This document shows positions 28,335 to 35,955 of a stretch of DNA of 64,000 nt, piece after piece. The number at the start of each line of letters is the position of its first letter. Position 1 is the first letter of the stretch. A program made the position numbers and the translations under genes. This DNA comes from Shewanella ulleungensis (lineage in GTDB: Bacteria > Pseudomonadota > Gammaproteobacteria > Enterobacterales > Shewanellaceae). The notes beneath the pieces were generated by a model. That model did not search any database, had not been told where the DNA came from, and was given only the letters and a program-made list of their open reading frames with translations. The stretch is taken from NCBI RefSeq assembly GCF_014648315.1, contig NZ_BMQW01000015.1, positions 21,857-85,856 of the forward strand, read 5' to 3'.

Positions 28335-28858
28335 GGCTCAATAGACAAACACTAATTAGTACGCAAGGCCGTTGATTACACTGTAATTAGTCACACGTGT
28401 ACTCACTTGAAACATTAAGCTTCCATAAAGACTCTACATCTACTATTAAGCCATCGCTCTCATCAACCAAGGCTTTTACATGACCAACCCTTACTCAGCT
28501 ACACAATGGTTACAGTTAAGTATGCAGAAGCAAACCCGCGTTTATCGACGCAATTAACCATTATAGAAAGTTCAATAACTGCCAACGTTGGTAATTAGTA
28601 GCTTGCAACGACAAAGCTATCGGTAAGATGTTGTTCAACGCCTGCCAATAAATAACGCTGTTTGTTTAAAAATAGCCTTCGCCAGCCTTACGAGCTTGTG
28701 CTGAATAGATGTTAATCAGTATGTAACCTTGTTCACGTTTTAAACATTTTTCAAGTTGCTAATTCAATAGCTTGAATTAAGTCACTAACCGCAAATACGT
28801 TGTGAGATACCTTCAGAAGGTCAAAAAATAAAATTACAACCTACATGGGGAATACACG
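28335..28858. other. intergenic region with likely decayed gene fragments
   Basis: No intact gene is visible. On the minus strand, about 28593-28670 reads like protein (LNKQRYLLAGVEQHLTDSF), but stops interrupt it on both sides. On the plus strand a 25-codon frame starts at 28480. I take this as a gene remnant plus the dcuB leader. A good ribosome site (GGGGA) precedes dcuB. Confidence 0.35.
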
Positions 28859-30175
28859 ATGTTTTATATACACATGCTGCTGTTATTAGCGGTGATATTT
28901 GTTGGTATCCGCCATGGCGGTATCGCGTTTGGTTTGTTGGGCGGTTTGGGTGTGTCGGTGCTTGCATTTGTGTTTGGTATTGCACCTGGCTCTCCCCCTA
29001 TCAGTGTAATGTTGATCATTCTTGCTGTGGTTGCGGCCTCTGCAACGCTAGAAGCCACTGGCGGCTTAAATCTGTTGGTAAAATTTGCTGAAAAACTATT
29101 ACGTAAACATCCTGAACATATCGTGTTTCTAGGTCCTTTATGTACTTATTCTTTAACGGTATTGGTGGGTACAGGTCATTCGGTTTACCCACTTCTGCCG
29201 GTTATTTACGATGTTTCATACAAAAAAGGCATTCGCCCTGAACGCCCATTAGCTATGGCAACTGTGGCGTCGCAAATGGGCATAACTGCCAGCCCAATTG
29301 CGGCCGCGGCGGCGGTAGTATTAGCAACTGCGGTTGATAACAACCTTGATATCAGCTTAATCGATGTACTTATGGTAACGATTCCTGCCACCTTAATTGG
29401 TTTGCTTGTTGCCTGTACCTGGAGCTTAAAACGCGGTAAAGATTTAGACAAAGATGAAGAGTTTCAAGCACGGTTAGCGGATAAAGATTTTCGTGAAGCG
29501 TTAATCGATCCGCAAGATGACAATGCCGAAACACCTGCTGCACAATCAACGGCTAAAAAAGGCTTAATGGTATTTTTACTGGGTATTCTTGCAGTGATTA
29601 TTGTGGCTATGTTCAGCAAGCAAATGCTGCCTGCGGGAGTAAGCATGTCGGTTGCGATTCAATTTATGATGCTGTCTGTCGGTGGTGTCATTTTACTCGC
29701 TACCAATATTTCGCCTAAAAAGATTGCCACCAGCAATGTATTTACTGCGGGTATGACCGCGGTCATCATCATTTTTGGTATTGCATGGATGAGTGACACC
29801 ATTATTGAGCACCATAAAAGCTATTTAGTCAGCGCAGTGAGCGACATTGTCAGCGTGTACCCATGGACATTTGCAATCGCGATGTTTGTATCGTCAATCT
29901 TCTTAAAAAGTCAGGCGGCAGTATTAACCATTATGTTGCCTCTTGGGTTTTCGTTAGGCATCCCAGCACCAGTATTGATTGGTGTACTGCCAGCGTGTTA
30001 TGCCTACTTCTTCTTCCCATTCTACCCAAGTGATTTAGCGGCAATCAGTTTTGACAGAACCGGTACCACTCACATTGGTAAGTATGTGCTTAACCACAGC
30101 TTTATCATTCCAGGCTTTATCGGCGTCATCACCGCAACATTTGTGGGTTACTTTATATCGATGGCGATTAACTAG
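28859..30175 (+). CDS. dcuB: anaerobic C4-dicarboxylate transporter, DcuA/DcuB family
   Basis: A 438-residue inner-membrane carrier with about ten to twelve hydrophobic helices. DcuA/B proteins exchange fumarate, succinate, aspartate and malate, mostly during fumarate respiration. Family stretches are visible: LAVVAASATLEATGGLNLL, GTGHSVYPLLPVIYDVS, and near the end FYPSDLAAISFDRTGTTHIG. The last matches DcuB better than DcuA in my reading, so the symbol is tentative. It is a single gene with a strong terminator. No clear FNR or CRP site could be assigned. Confidence 0.88.
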   Translation: MFYIHMLLLLAVIFVGIRHGGIAFGLLGGLGVSVLAFVFGIAPGSPPISVMLIILAVVAASATLEATGGLNLLVKFAEKLLRKHPEHIVFLGPLCTYSLTVLVGTGHSVYPLLPVIYDVSYKKGIRPERPLAMATVASQMGITASPIAAAAAVVLATAVDNNLDISLIDVLMVTIPATLIGLLVACTWSLKRGKDLDKDEEFQARLADKDFREALIDPQDDNAETPAAQSTAKKGLMVFLLGILAVIIVAMFSKQMLPAGVSMSVAIQFMMLSVGGVILLATNISPKKIATSNVFTAGMTAVIIIFGIAWMSDTIIEHHKSYLVSAVSDIVSVYPWTFAIAMFVSSIFLKSQAAVLTIMLPLGFSLGIPAPVLIGVLPACYAYFFFPFYPSDLAAISFDRTGTTHIGKYVLNHSFIIPGFIGVITATFVGYFISMAIN

Positions 30176-30258
30176 CCCGAGCTAGTGCTTTGGCTTTGAG
30201 GTAATGACTAAAGTGATAAACCGCTAGCGAATTGACCCAAATAAGTCACTCGCATCAA

Positions 30259-30296
30259 TAAAAATGGCAGCCAACGTGGCTGCCATTTTTGTTTTT
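30259..30296 (+). terminator. terminator of dcuB
   Basis: Arms aaaaatggcagcca and tggctgccattttt with a short loop and a T-rich tail. Confidence 0.9.
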
Positions 30297-30391
30297 AATC
30301 ATTGAGAACCTAAAGGCCGAAGAGCTAAAAAACTAAAATTATCTGATGAATTATCGACAGGTTCATGGAGTAATCCGTCCACAATATCGCT

Positions 30392-30429
30392 CTCTGCAAC
30401 ACGCCGTAAACCTTTCCATGGAGGCTTGG
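30392..30429 (+). repeat. left copy of short direct repeat flanking the GH19-like remnant pair
   Basis: It begins ctctgcaacacgccgtaaac, has tccatgg a few bases on, and closely matches 31461-31498 in the same orientation. Confidence 0.75.
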
Positions 30430-30575
30430 AGACAAGATCTTGCCTGATCAATCGCAAAAGCGAATATATCCAGGCTCGAACAAATCTGCCTCAAAGCAAT
30501 ATTGAATTTAATGTCAAACATCATCAAAAAAATTAAGCCATTGAGTGTTAGTTTGAATCAAAAAAACTAAAAATG

Positions 30576-31052
30576 TCATTTATCACTTTGAATATAAATA
30601 GGGTTGTCATATTCGGTCATGTTATTTATATACTTACAAAAACCACTTGTCGTATTTTGTGTCTCAAACTCTAAAAAATGAGGTTTTACAGACTCACTTT
30701 CATCATTTGGAATAACATAATATGAACTAATTGATTTTATTGGTGAGTATATCTTTTTTTCATATTTGAAGATGACATACTCCAAATATTCCGCACTACT
30801 CAATCCTGTTTTAAACTCCCCCCTAATTACTGGCACCCTGTAATCTATTCCATCGCACCGAGCATGTATAACAGCAATTAACTCCAAATCATTTGATGCC
30901 TGGCGGTTTATCATTACTTCAACTGAACCTTCAGAGGGGGAATGTAATAAATACTCTTGGTCAGTCCACTCAGATAATCTGAACTCATTTGCATTTAGTG
31001 AAAATGAAGTTAAAAAAACTATAAAAAAACAGAGGCTTTTATTAAAAGACAT
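30576..31052 (-). CDS. small exported protein of unknown function, possible immunity protein
   Basis: A 158-residue protein with a clear signal peptide (NKSLCFFIVFLTSFSLNA, cleaved before NEF), so it is periplasmic or secreted. The mature part has two cysteines (in ARCDGI and GFCKYI) that could form a disulfide. It is not recognised as any family. Its start overlaps the end of the truncated GH19-like gene by 11 bases. A small exported protein translationally coupled to a peptidoglycan hydrolase gene is the usual layout of an immunity protein, but that role is only inferred. The pair lies between two copies of a short repeat. Confidence 0.6.
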   Translation of the reverse strand: MSFNKSLCFFIVFLTSFSLNANEFRLSEWTDQEYLLHSPSEGSVEVMINRQASNDLELIAVIHARCDGIDYRVPVIRGEFKTGLSSAEYLEYVIFKYEKKIYSPIKSISSYYVIPNDESESVKPHFLEFETQNTTSGFCKYINNMTEYDNPIYIQSDK

Positions 31053-31386
31053 CTTTAAATACCTTCCTTTTTAATAAATCAGTTAAATTATCATGACGCT
31101 CGCTGTAACTTGTTGTCTTACTGTTAATGACCTTAGTAATACTATCCGTAACCATTCGATTTGCCCCTATATCTGCTTTTTTATAAAGCTGATGTTCAAG
31201 CCAGAATATTAGAGCTGATCTTACTGCAAATTTGGGTTGTAATAATAAATCAGGGGTTGCGACAAAATCGACACTTGCATTCCACAAGTTATTATGTTTC
31301 GTTTTCATTGAAATATAATTGGATTTCCCGGTTAATTGAAGCATACCTCTATATATCCAACCGTCACTAGCGATGCTATTTTTGCG
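31042..31386 (-). pseudogene. 5'-truncated GH19-type lysozyme/endolysin-like gene
   Basis: The frame is open from after a stop at 31387-31389 to 31042. It starts in the middle of a family GH19 (chitinase/lysozyme) domain: DGWIYRGMLQLTGKSNY corresponds to the conserved DGW-YRGRG-QLTG-NY segment, followed by VATPDLLLQPKFAVRSALIFWLEH. Upstream, in another frame, FYNAFNAKIAS may continue the domain toward 31405, and beyond that similarity ends. The catalytic N-terminal half is absent, so no active enzyme is expected. It overlaps the next gene by 11 bases. Origin from a phage lysin or a secreted toxin cannot be separated. Confidence 0.7.
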
Positions 31387-31460
31387 TTAAACGCGTTGTA
31401 AAAGGCCTAAAGCGTCTAGATTGGTGTCTTGGTTATCAGCGGTTCGCCAACCACACCGTC

Positions 31461-31498
31461 CTCTGCAACACGCCGTAAACCCATCCATGGGGACTTGA
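31461..31498 (+). repeat. right copy of short direct repeat
   Basis: It shares ctctgcaacacgccgtaaac and tccatgg with the copy at 30392, same orientation, 1,069 bp apart. It sits in the gap between the truncated lysozyme gene and the helicase gene. Confidence 0.75.
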
Positions 31499-31564
31499 CG
31501 AAAACATCCTGTTTTCAACAGTTGCCTATGCCAATATGGCTGGCTTTGATGGAATCAAATAATT

Positions 31565-33534
31565 TTAAACAACGGTAATACCACAACGTTGTAGGAAATC
31601 GAAAGTGTCATCATAAAACTCAGACAGCCTTGTTTTATCAGAGTCATCTCCACTAGGAACAAAAATAACCATCCCTTGCCTCGCTCTAGTCAGCAGCACT
31701 CGGTAAGCATTCTCTAAATAAATTTGAGTTTGTTCTTGTTGGCGCTTTTCCCATTTACTTCCGCGAAATCGCCAATGTTCTTTCCCAGTAGGTTTAAATC
31801 GAAAATCACCGTCCCAAGCAACTAGACACCAGTCTAACTCTAAACCTTGAACATCAAACTCAGTCGCAATATCTTCCAAGAAGTGAGATGAGCGAATATC
31901 CTCCGGTGGCCCTAGAAACCAATCTTTGGGCTCAATTTTGTTTTTTACAAAAATACCTTCCGCTTTCAAACGTATTGCATTGGATGAAGCAAGCATGCCA
32001 ATACTTTCATTAGCTCGACTCTGCGACTTTATCCACTTCTTTGCAGTGTCTAAATCTCGAGTCACTTTAATAGGATATAAGTGCGAGAACGTAGTGAATA
32101 ATTTCCAAGCTAATACGCTATCACCATCAATCAAATAATGAATAAAACTTGATAGTTTTTCCGCCCTGAATGACCGCATCGAAGTTGCTAAATGCAAACA
32201 CGGTAAGACTGTTCCTTTTGATAAATGGCTAGCGGTTAAATTTGATGCAACATATTCCCCATTTAGTAAATCTGCAGAGTAATAGGCATCCCAATGACTA
32301 ATTTTTCGTCTAGCGCATTAAGCCAACCTAACAACCCCACCTCTCCGGTATTAATTTCTTGCCCTCCACCAACCAGAGCAATAATTACGGCCCAATCTTC
32401 GTGACGGTCCATGACTTCAATTAGATATTCGGGTTCTGATTTATTAAAGCCTATTTGATTGCGTTTTGTTTGCATGAACTTACTAGTTTGCTCTTTATTC
32501 CAAGCTCTTTGTGCCTCATCAAATATTGCGACCTGTTCAGGCGGAACCGCACCGGATAAAGAATCGTCCCTAAACTTATGAATATTTTGAATAAACTGCT
32601 CTGTCTGTCGTCGACAAGATGCCAGTGTATCAGCAATTCTTACTTTTCGATCACGAGCTAAGGCCTCTTGTAACACCGACACTAAAGGGCCATTGCCACT
32701 CAAGAATACTGAATACTCTTTCTCTTTTGGGTTTGAATGAGTACTCGCAATATTTAATCCAACAAGTGTTTTACCCGCACCAGGGACACCGGTGACAAAA
32801 CAAATCACTTTGCATTTTCTTTCACGGGCGTCGTGTATTAGCTGCAATAATTGCTGACTTGTTTGGCTGATATTTTGAGTATCCGCTTCACTTTTAGCAA
32901 TATCCTCAACGTTATGTTGGGCATAAAGAGCTTGTGCAGCTTCGATGATTGTTGGAGTCGGTAAGTAACCAGATGCAGCCCATTGGTTAGCATCAAACTC
33001 AACCTGCTTTAAAGATGTTGTTATTTGATTAATTACATTAAGTATCTGACCTGAATGAATAGCAACCGGAGAAGCTACGTTATCAAATGCAAAGTCTAAT
33101 TTAAATAATGCTTGCAGGGGGGTTGGTTTAGCTAAGTTCGTAGCAATTAAAATGGGTACGATAAACTTATCATGACTGCCACTATGAAAGTTTTTTAGAT
33201 CGAGTGCATAACCATGTGCTTGCCTTAAATCGGCATGATTAATTTGTTGTGCACCAACTTTGAACTCGATAACAAAGATGACGCCTTTCACCACAAGAAC
33301 AACATCAGCACGTCGTCCCATTCTTGGGATCATAAACTCAAAAAAGATATGTGTATTATCAGCACTACATAATTTCAGTTCTCTTTTGAGTATATCTATT
33401 TCAGCCCCCCACGCTCTGGATTGCTGATGCTGTAGTTGCTGAGTATGAGCCGCGGATATTTCACCACTTATAGACAAGGCGTTAGTAACTAAAAACTGTT
33501 CGAGAGGTGCGGAATAAAATGCTCTGTTAAACAT
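31565..33534 (-). pseudogene. PD-(D/E)XK nuclease-superfamily 1 helicase (DUF2075 type), disrupted by one frameshift
   Basis: Two frames, 33534-32263 (423 codons) and the part ending at 31565, together make one 656-residue protein if a single base is restored in the A5 run at 32302-32306 (minus strand). After DEK the other frame continues SHWDAYYSADLLNGEYVASN, which fits without a gap. Domains: an N-terminal PD-(D/E)XK-like core (Asp77 in RADVVLV, Glu90 and Lys92 in FVIEFK); Walker A GVPGAGKT (249-256); Walker B FDEAQR (338-343); IIALVGGGQEIN; then in the second frame VLLTRARQGMVIF (helicase motif VI). The start is two bases after the controller gene. It is either a recent mutation, a homopolymer sequencing error, or less likely programmed shifting. 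Confidence 0.75.
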
Positions 33535-33536
33535 AT

Positions 33537-33761
33537 TTATTCCTTGAACTTAAAATCAAGAAGTTGCTTAGGAGGTAACTCCAAAGCCTCTGCTAGTTTG
33601 ACAATATTGATCAAACTAACATTTCTTTTCCCTCTTTCGATTCCACTGATATATGTCCGATCTAAATCAGCTTTTAGCGCAAGTTGTTCTTGTGATAATC
33701 CCTTTGAAACCCTTAAATTTTTAAAGTAGGTACCAAATGAAACTAGTATCAGATCTTCCAT
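33537..33761 (-). CDS. controller (C) protein, XRE-family transcription factor of restriction-modification type
   Basis: A 74-residue helix-turn-helix protein. LSQEQLALKADLDRTYISGI and ERGKRNVSLINIVKLAEAL closely follow the C proteins of type II restriction-modification systems (the DRTYISGIER-RN hallmark). Such proteins bind C-boxes as dimers and time expression of the effector gene after entry into a new host. The frame is open to 33809, but the ATG at 33761 has AGGA seven bases upstream and gives the usual C-protein length. A matching double C-box lies 38-71 bases upstream. The next gene starts two bases after its stop, so both form one operon. No methyltransferase is nearby. Confidence 0.85.
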   Translation of the reverse strand: MEDLILVSFGTYFKNLRVSKGLSQEQLALKADLDRTYISGIERGKRNVSLINIVKLAEALELPPKQLLDFKFKE

Positions 33762-33798
33762 GAAAAATCCTATAAAAAGGTTTTCATGATGATGCAAA

Positions 33799-33832
33799 CA
33801 TGTAGACAATGAGTCTACGGACTATAAGTCAC
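33799..33832 (-). promoter_or_regulatory. double C-box operator in front of the controller gene
   Basis: On the minus strand GACTTATAGTC (33830-33820) and GACTCATTGTC (33815-33805) have centres 15 bp apart with CCGT between. This is the arrangement known for R-M controller proteins such as C.Esp1396I. The downstream half is also part of a perfect 17-bp dyad (GTAGAC-N5-GTCTAC, 33802-33818). Confidence 0.85.
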
Positions 33833-33835
33833 ATA

Positions 33836-34954
33836 TCAAGATTTAACTAACACCAACAACACATACCTTGTGCTTCTACCGCCCGCACTGGTTTTGACCA
33901 AACATTGCTGCTCTACAAGCTGGGCTAAATGTCGGGTGGCAGTGGCCCGACTGACTTTGGCGACTTTTTGATATTGGCTACTGCTGATGCCATCGCTAAA
34001 GTCACCATCGAGTAATCTATTAAGCACTTTAACTTGTTCTGTTGTTAACGATGGGGTGAGCGAGCGTCGATCGACACGAATCCAGAATTGGGTTTTAGCA
34101 GTAGTTTGCTCAATGCTATTGAGCGTGTGTTGAATAGCGTCATTTAAGGTGTCTAAAAACCACAGCAGCCAAGGTGTGATATCTAAGCCACCTTGCTGGG
34201 TAGACTCTAATATTGCGTAATAGGCTTTGCGTCGTTCAAGAATACTAACTGACATGGCGTAAAAATGAATCGAGCGATGTTCAGCTTGCGCTAATGCTAA
34301 GTCGGTGAGCAAACGGGTGATACGTCCATTACCATCATCAAGCGGATGCAAGGTGACAAACCACAAATGAGTGATGGCTGCTCGTACTAGCGGATCAAGG
34401 TCTGCCTGTTTTCGTGATTGATTAAACCACTCAATAAACTGCGTTAAACTTTGGTCTAGCGTATCTCGAGGAGGCGCTTCAAAATGGAGCGTCGGTTTGT
34501 CTAAACGCCCCGATACCACCTGCATAGGCTCATCGCCGCGTAACTTACCGCCAATAACAGGATTAAACACGGCTTGGTTACTCGGAAACAACAGAGCATG
34601 CCAATCTAAAATACGCGTTAGGCTAAGTGGCTGTTGCCAGTTTTGTAGCGCATCTAAGGTGATATCAGCTAAACCATCTGTTTGTGCAGTAGTGGGATAA
34701 GGGTTTTCTTCACTCACCCCAAGCTTATTCGCCAAAGAGGAACGTACAGAAAATGCGTTAAGCGTTTCTCCTTCAATAGCACTTGAATGAACGATATTGG
34801 CCAGCATGGTATCGAGTGTCCATTGACTAGCGGATTCAGAACCTATTTTACCCAGCAGCAAACCCTGGTTAAATTGAATTTGCCTCAATAGTGCACTTAT
34901 ACGAGCATTATCCCATACAAAGTCAGGCCATTCTTGTTGTTGCCAAATCCACAT
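33836..34954 (-). CDS. Fic-family protein (adenylyltransferase, class II)
   Basis: A 372-residue Fic protein, which typically transfers AMP from ATP onto hydroxyl groups of target proteins. The N-terminal region (MWIWQQQEWPDFVWD) is the DUF4172 type. An inhibitory-helix motif S57-xxx-E61-G62 lies before the Fic core, which marks class II (N-terminal self-inhibition). The catalytic motif is HPLDDGNGR at 203-211. A C-terminal winged helix (VLNRLLDGDFSDGISSSQYQKVAK onward) suggests DNA binding or autoregulation. It resembles the known Shewanella Fic protein in length and layout. Two 29-bp dyads lie upstream. The target is unknown. Confidence 0.9.
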   Translation of the reverse strand: MWIWQQQEWPDFVWDNARISALLRQIQFNQGLLLGKIGSESASQWTLDTMLANIVHSSAIEGETLNAFSVRSSLANKLGVSEENPYPTTAQTDGLADITLDALQNWQQPLSLTRILDWHALLFPSNQAVFNPVIGGKLRGDEPMQVVSGRLDKPTLHFEAPPRDTLDQSLTQFIEWFNQSRKQADLDPLVRAAITHLWFVTLHPLDDGNGRITRLLTDLALAQAEHRSIHFYAMSVSILERRKAYYAILESTQQGGLDITPWLLWFLDTLNDAIQHTLNSIEQTTAKTQFWIRVDRRSLTPSLTTEQVKVLNRLLDGDFSDGISSSQYQKVAKVSRATATRHLAQLVEQQCLVKTSAGGRSTRYVLLVLVKS

Positions 34955-35004
34955 ATTAACCTCTGTTTAGCTGACTTAAATACTGCATTGATGCACACAC
35001 CAAC

Positions 35005-35066
35005 CTATTCTACTCACCATATGAGGCAAATAGCAATTTATTCACCTCACCACATGAGACGAATAG
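35005..35066. promoter_or_regulatory. twin 29-bp dyad operator between fic and the sulfotransferase gene
   Basis: 35005-35033 reads CTATT-N3-CTCA-N5-TGAG-N3-AATAG, fully symmetric. 35038-35066 repeats it with one arm mismatch, exactly 33 bp (about three turns) further on. A contracted third half (ctcatga) occurs at 35080-35086. It lies 51-112 bases before the fic ATG, so autoregulation of fic or control of the divergent gene is inferred. Confidence 0.7.
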
Positions 35067-35187
35067 GATAGTTAATTACCTCATGACGCCTACTAGCAAG
35101 CTCGATAACACCTTGGCTGGCATTTCGGTATAATCGTTTACTGATTCAATAACCTTCAATTTTTATCACTCAATGCGACTGTAATTA

Positions 35188-35946
35188 ATGATATCCAAGC
35201 AGACTGAACTATCGACATCAGCACAAGCCGATATGCCCAAACCCACTATGACGAGTAAGCAGGATAATAAAGTATTTATTATCGGTTTGCCGCGTACCGG
35301 CACAACCAGTGTGAGTGTGGCCTTGCTTGAGCAAGGGTTAACGGTTGCCCACCAGGCCTTTACTAAGCAGGCGTTTATGTTGGCCGATGCGGTGTCTGAT
35401 GCGCCGTGCTTTAGTGATTACCAACAATTAGATAGGTTATTTCCCAATGCTAAATTTGTCTATTTAGATAGGCCGCTAGATAAGTGGTTACCGTCGATGC
35501 AAATGTTACTGGGCAGAATGCTAGTACATTTAGATAAAGACAAGGGCCGTTTTCATCCAATAATGAAGCGCAGCTTTAATCATTGCTTTGATATATGGCA
35601 GGTTGAAGATGTGTTTGATGAAGCGCATTTAACGGCCTGTTATCAGCGCCACCAGCAGCAAGTGTTTAGCTACTTTGCAGATCGTGATGACTTTCTTGCT
35701 CTCGACATTAGTGTTGATAGCAGTTTAGCGCTGTTAATGGCGTTTATTGGGTTAAACGATGCACTAGCAAAGTTGAAGCAGCCAAGCGAAGAATTACCGC
35801 AGCTAAGCTTTCCACAATTAACCTTTCCACAACTAAATATGGGCCGCAATGTTGCCAGTTGGGATGAGTATAAACACCCCAATAAGATCAGCGCGAATGC
35901 CTCTGGCCCAGACAAGCGAAAGTTTTTTGATTACCGCCTCGATTAA
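35188..35946 (+). CDS. sulfotransferase-family P-loop protein
   Basis: A 252-residue protein with the sulfotransferase PAPS-binding P-loop FIIGLPRTGTTSVSVALL (about residues 31-48) and a second segment, NAKFVYLDRPLDKWLPSM, equivalent to the 3'-phosphate-binding strand. It probably transfers sulfate from PAPS to a small molecule or glycan. The C-terminal part has a short repeat (LSFPQLTFPQLN). The start is uncertain: there is no strong ribosome site at the ATG used, and Met15 is possible. It converges with the MFS gene, nine bases between stops. Confidence 0.7.
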   Translation: MISKQTELSTSAQADMPKPTMTSKQDNKVFIIGLPRTGTTSVSVALLEQGLTVAHQAFTKQAFMLADAVSDAPCFSDYQQLDRLFPNAKFVYLDRPLDKWLPSMQMLLGRMLVHLDKDKGRFHPIMKRSFNHCFDIWQVEDVFDEAHLTACYQRHQQQVFSYFADRDDFLALDISVDSSLALLMAFIGLNDALAKLKQPSEELPQLSFPQLTFPQLNMGRNVASWDEYKHPNKISANASGPDKRKFFDYRLD

Positions 35947-35955
35947 TGCCGCGAC

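Larger units (their letters stand above)
30176..30575. other. intergenic region with dcuB terminator and a repeat copy
   Basis: The strong dcuB terminator (30259-30290) and the left copy of the short direct repeat (30392-30429) lie here. Nothing else is recognisable, and no gene is visible. Confidence 0.5.

Noticed and set aside
28780..28858. FNR or CRP site before dcuB
   Set aside because: TTGAATTAAGTCA and TGTGAGATACCTTCAGA each match only in part, so no site is claimed.
32263..32310. Programmed ribosomal frameshift in the nuclease-helicase gene
   Set aside because: The context GAA AAA TTA lacks a canonical slippery heptamer and no strong downstream structure is evident; a mutation or sequencing error is simpler.
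33537..33761. Antitoxin of a toxin-antitoxin pair with the Fic gene
   Set aside because: The HTH protein matches R-M controller proteins and is coupled to the nuclease-helicase, not to fic, which has its own internal inhibitory helix.
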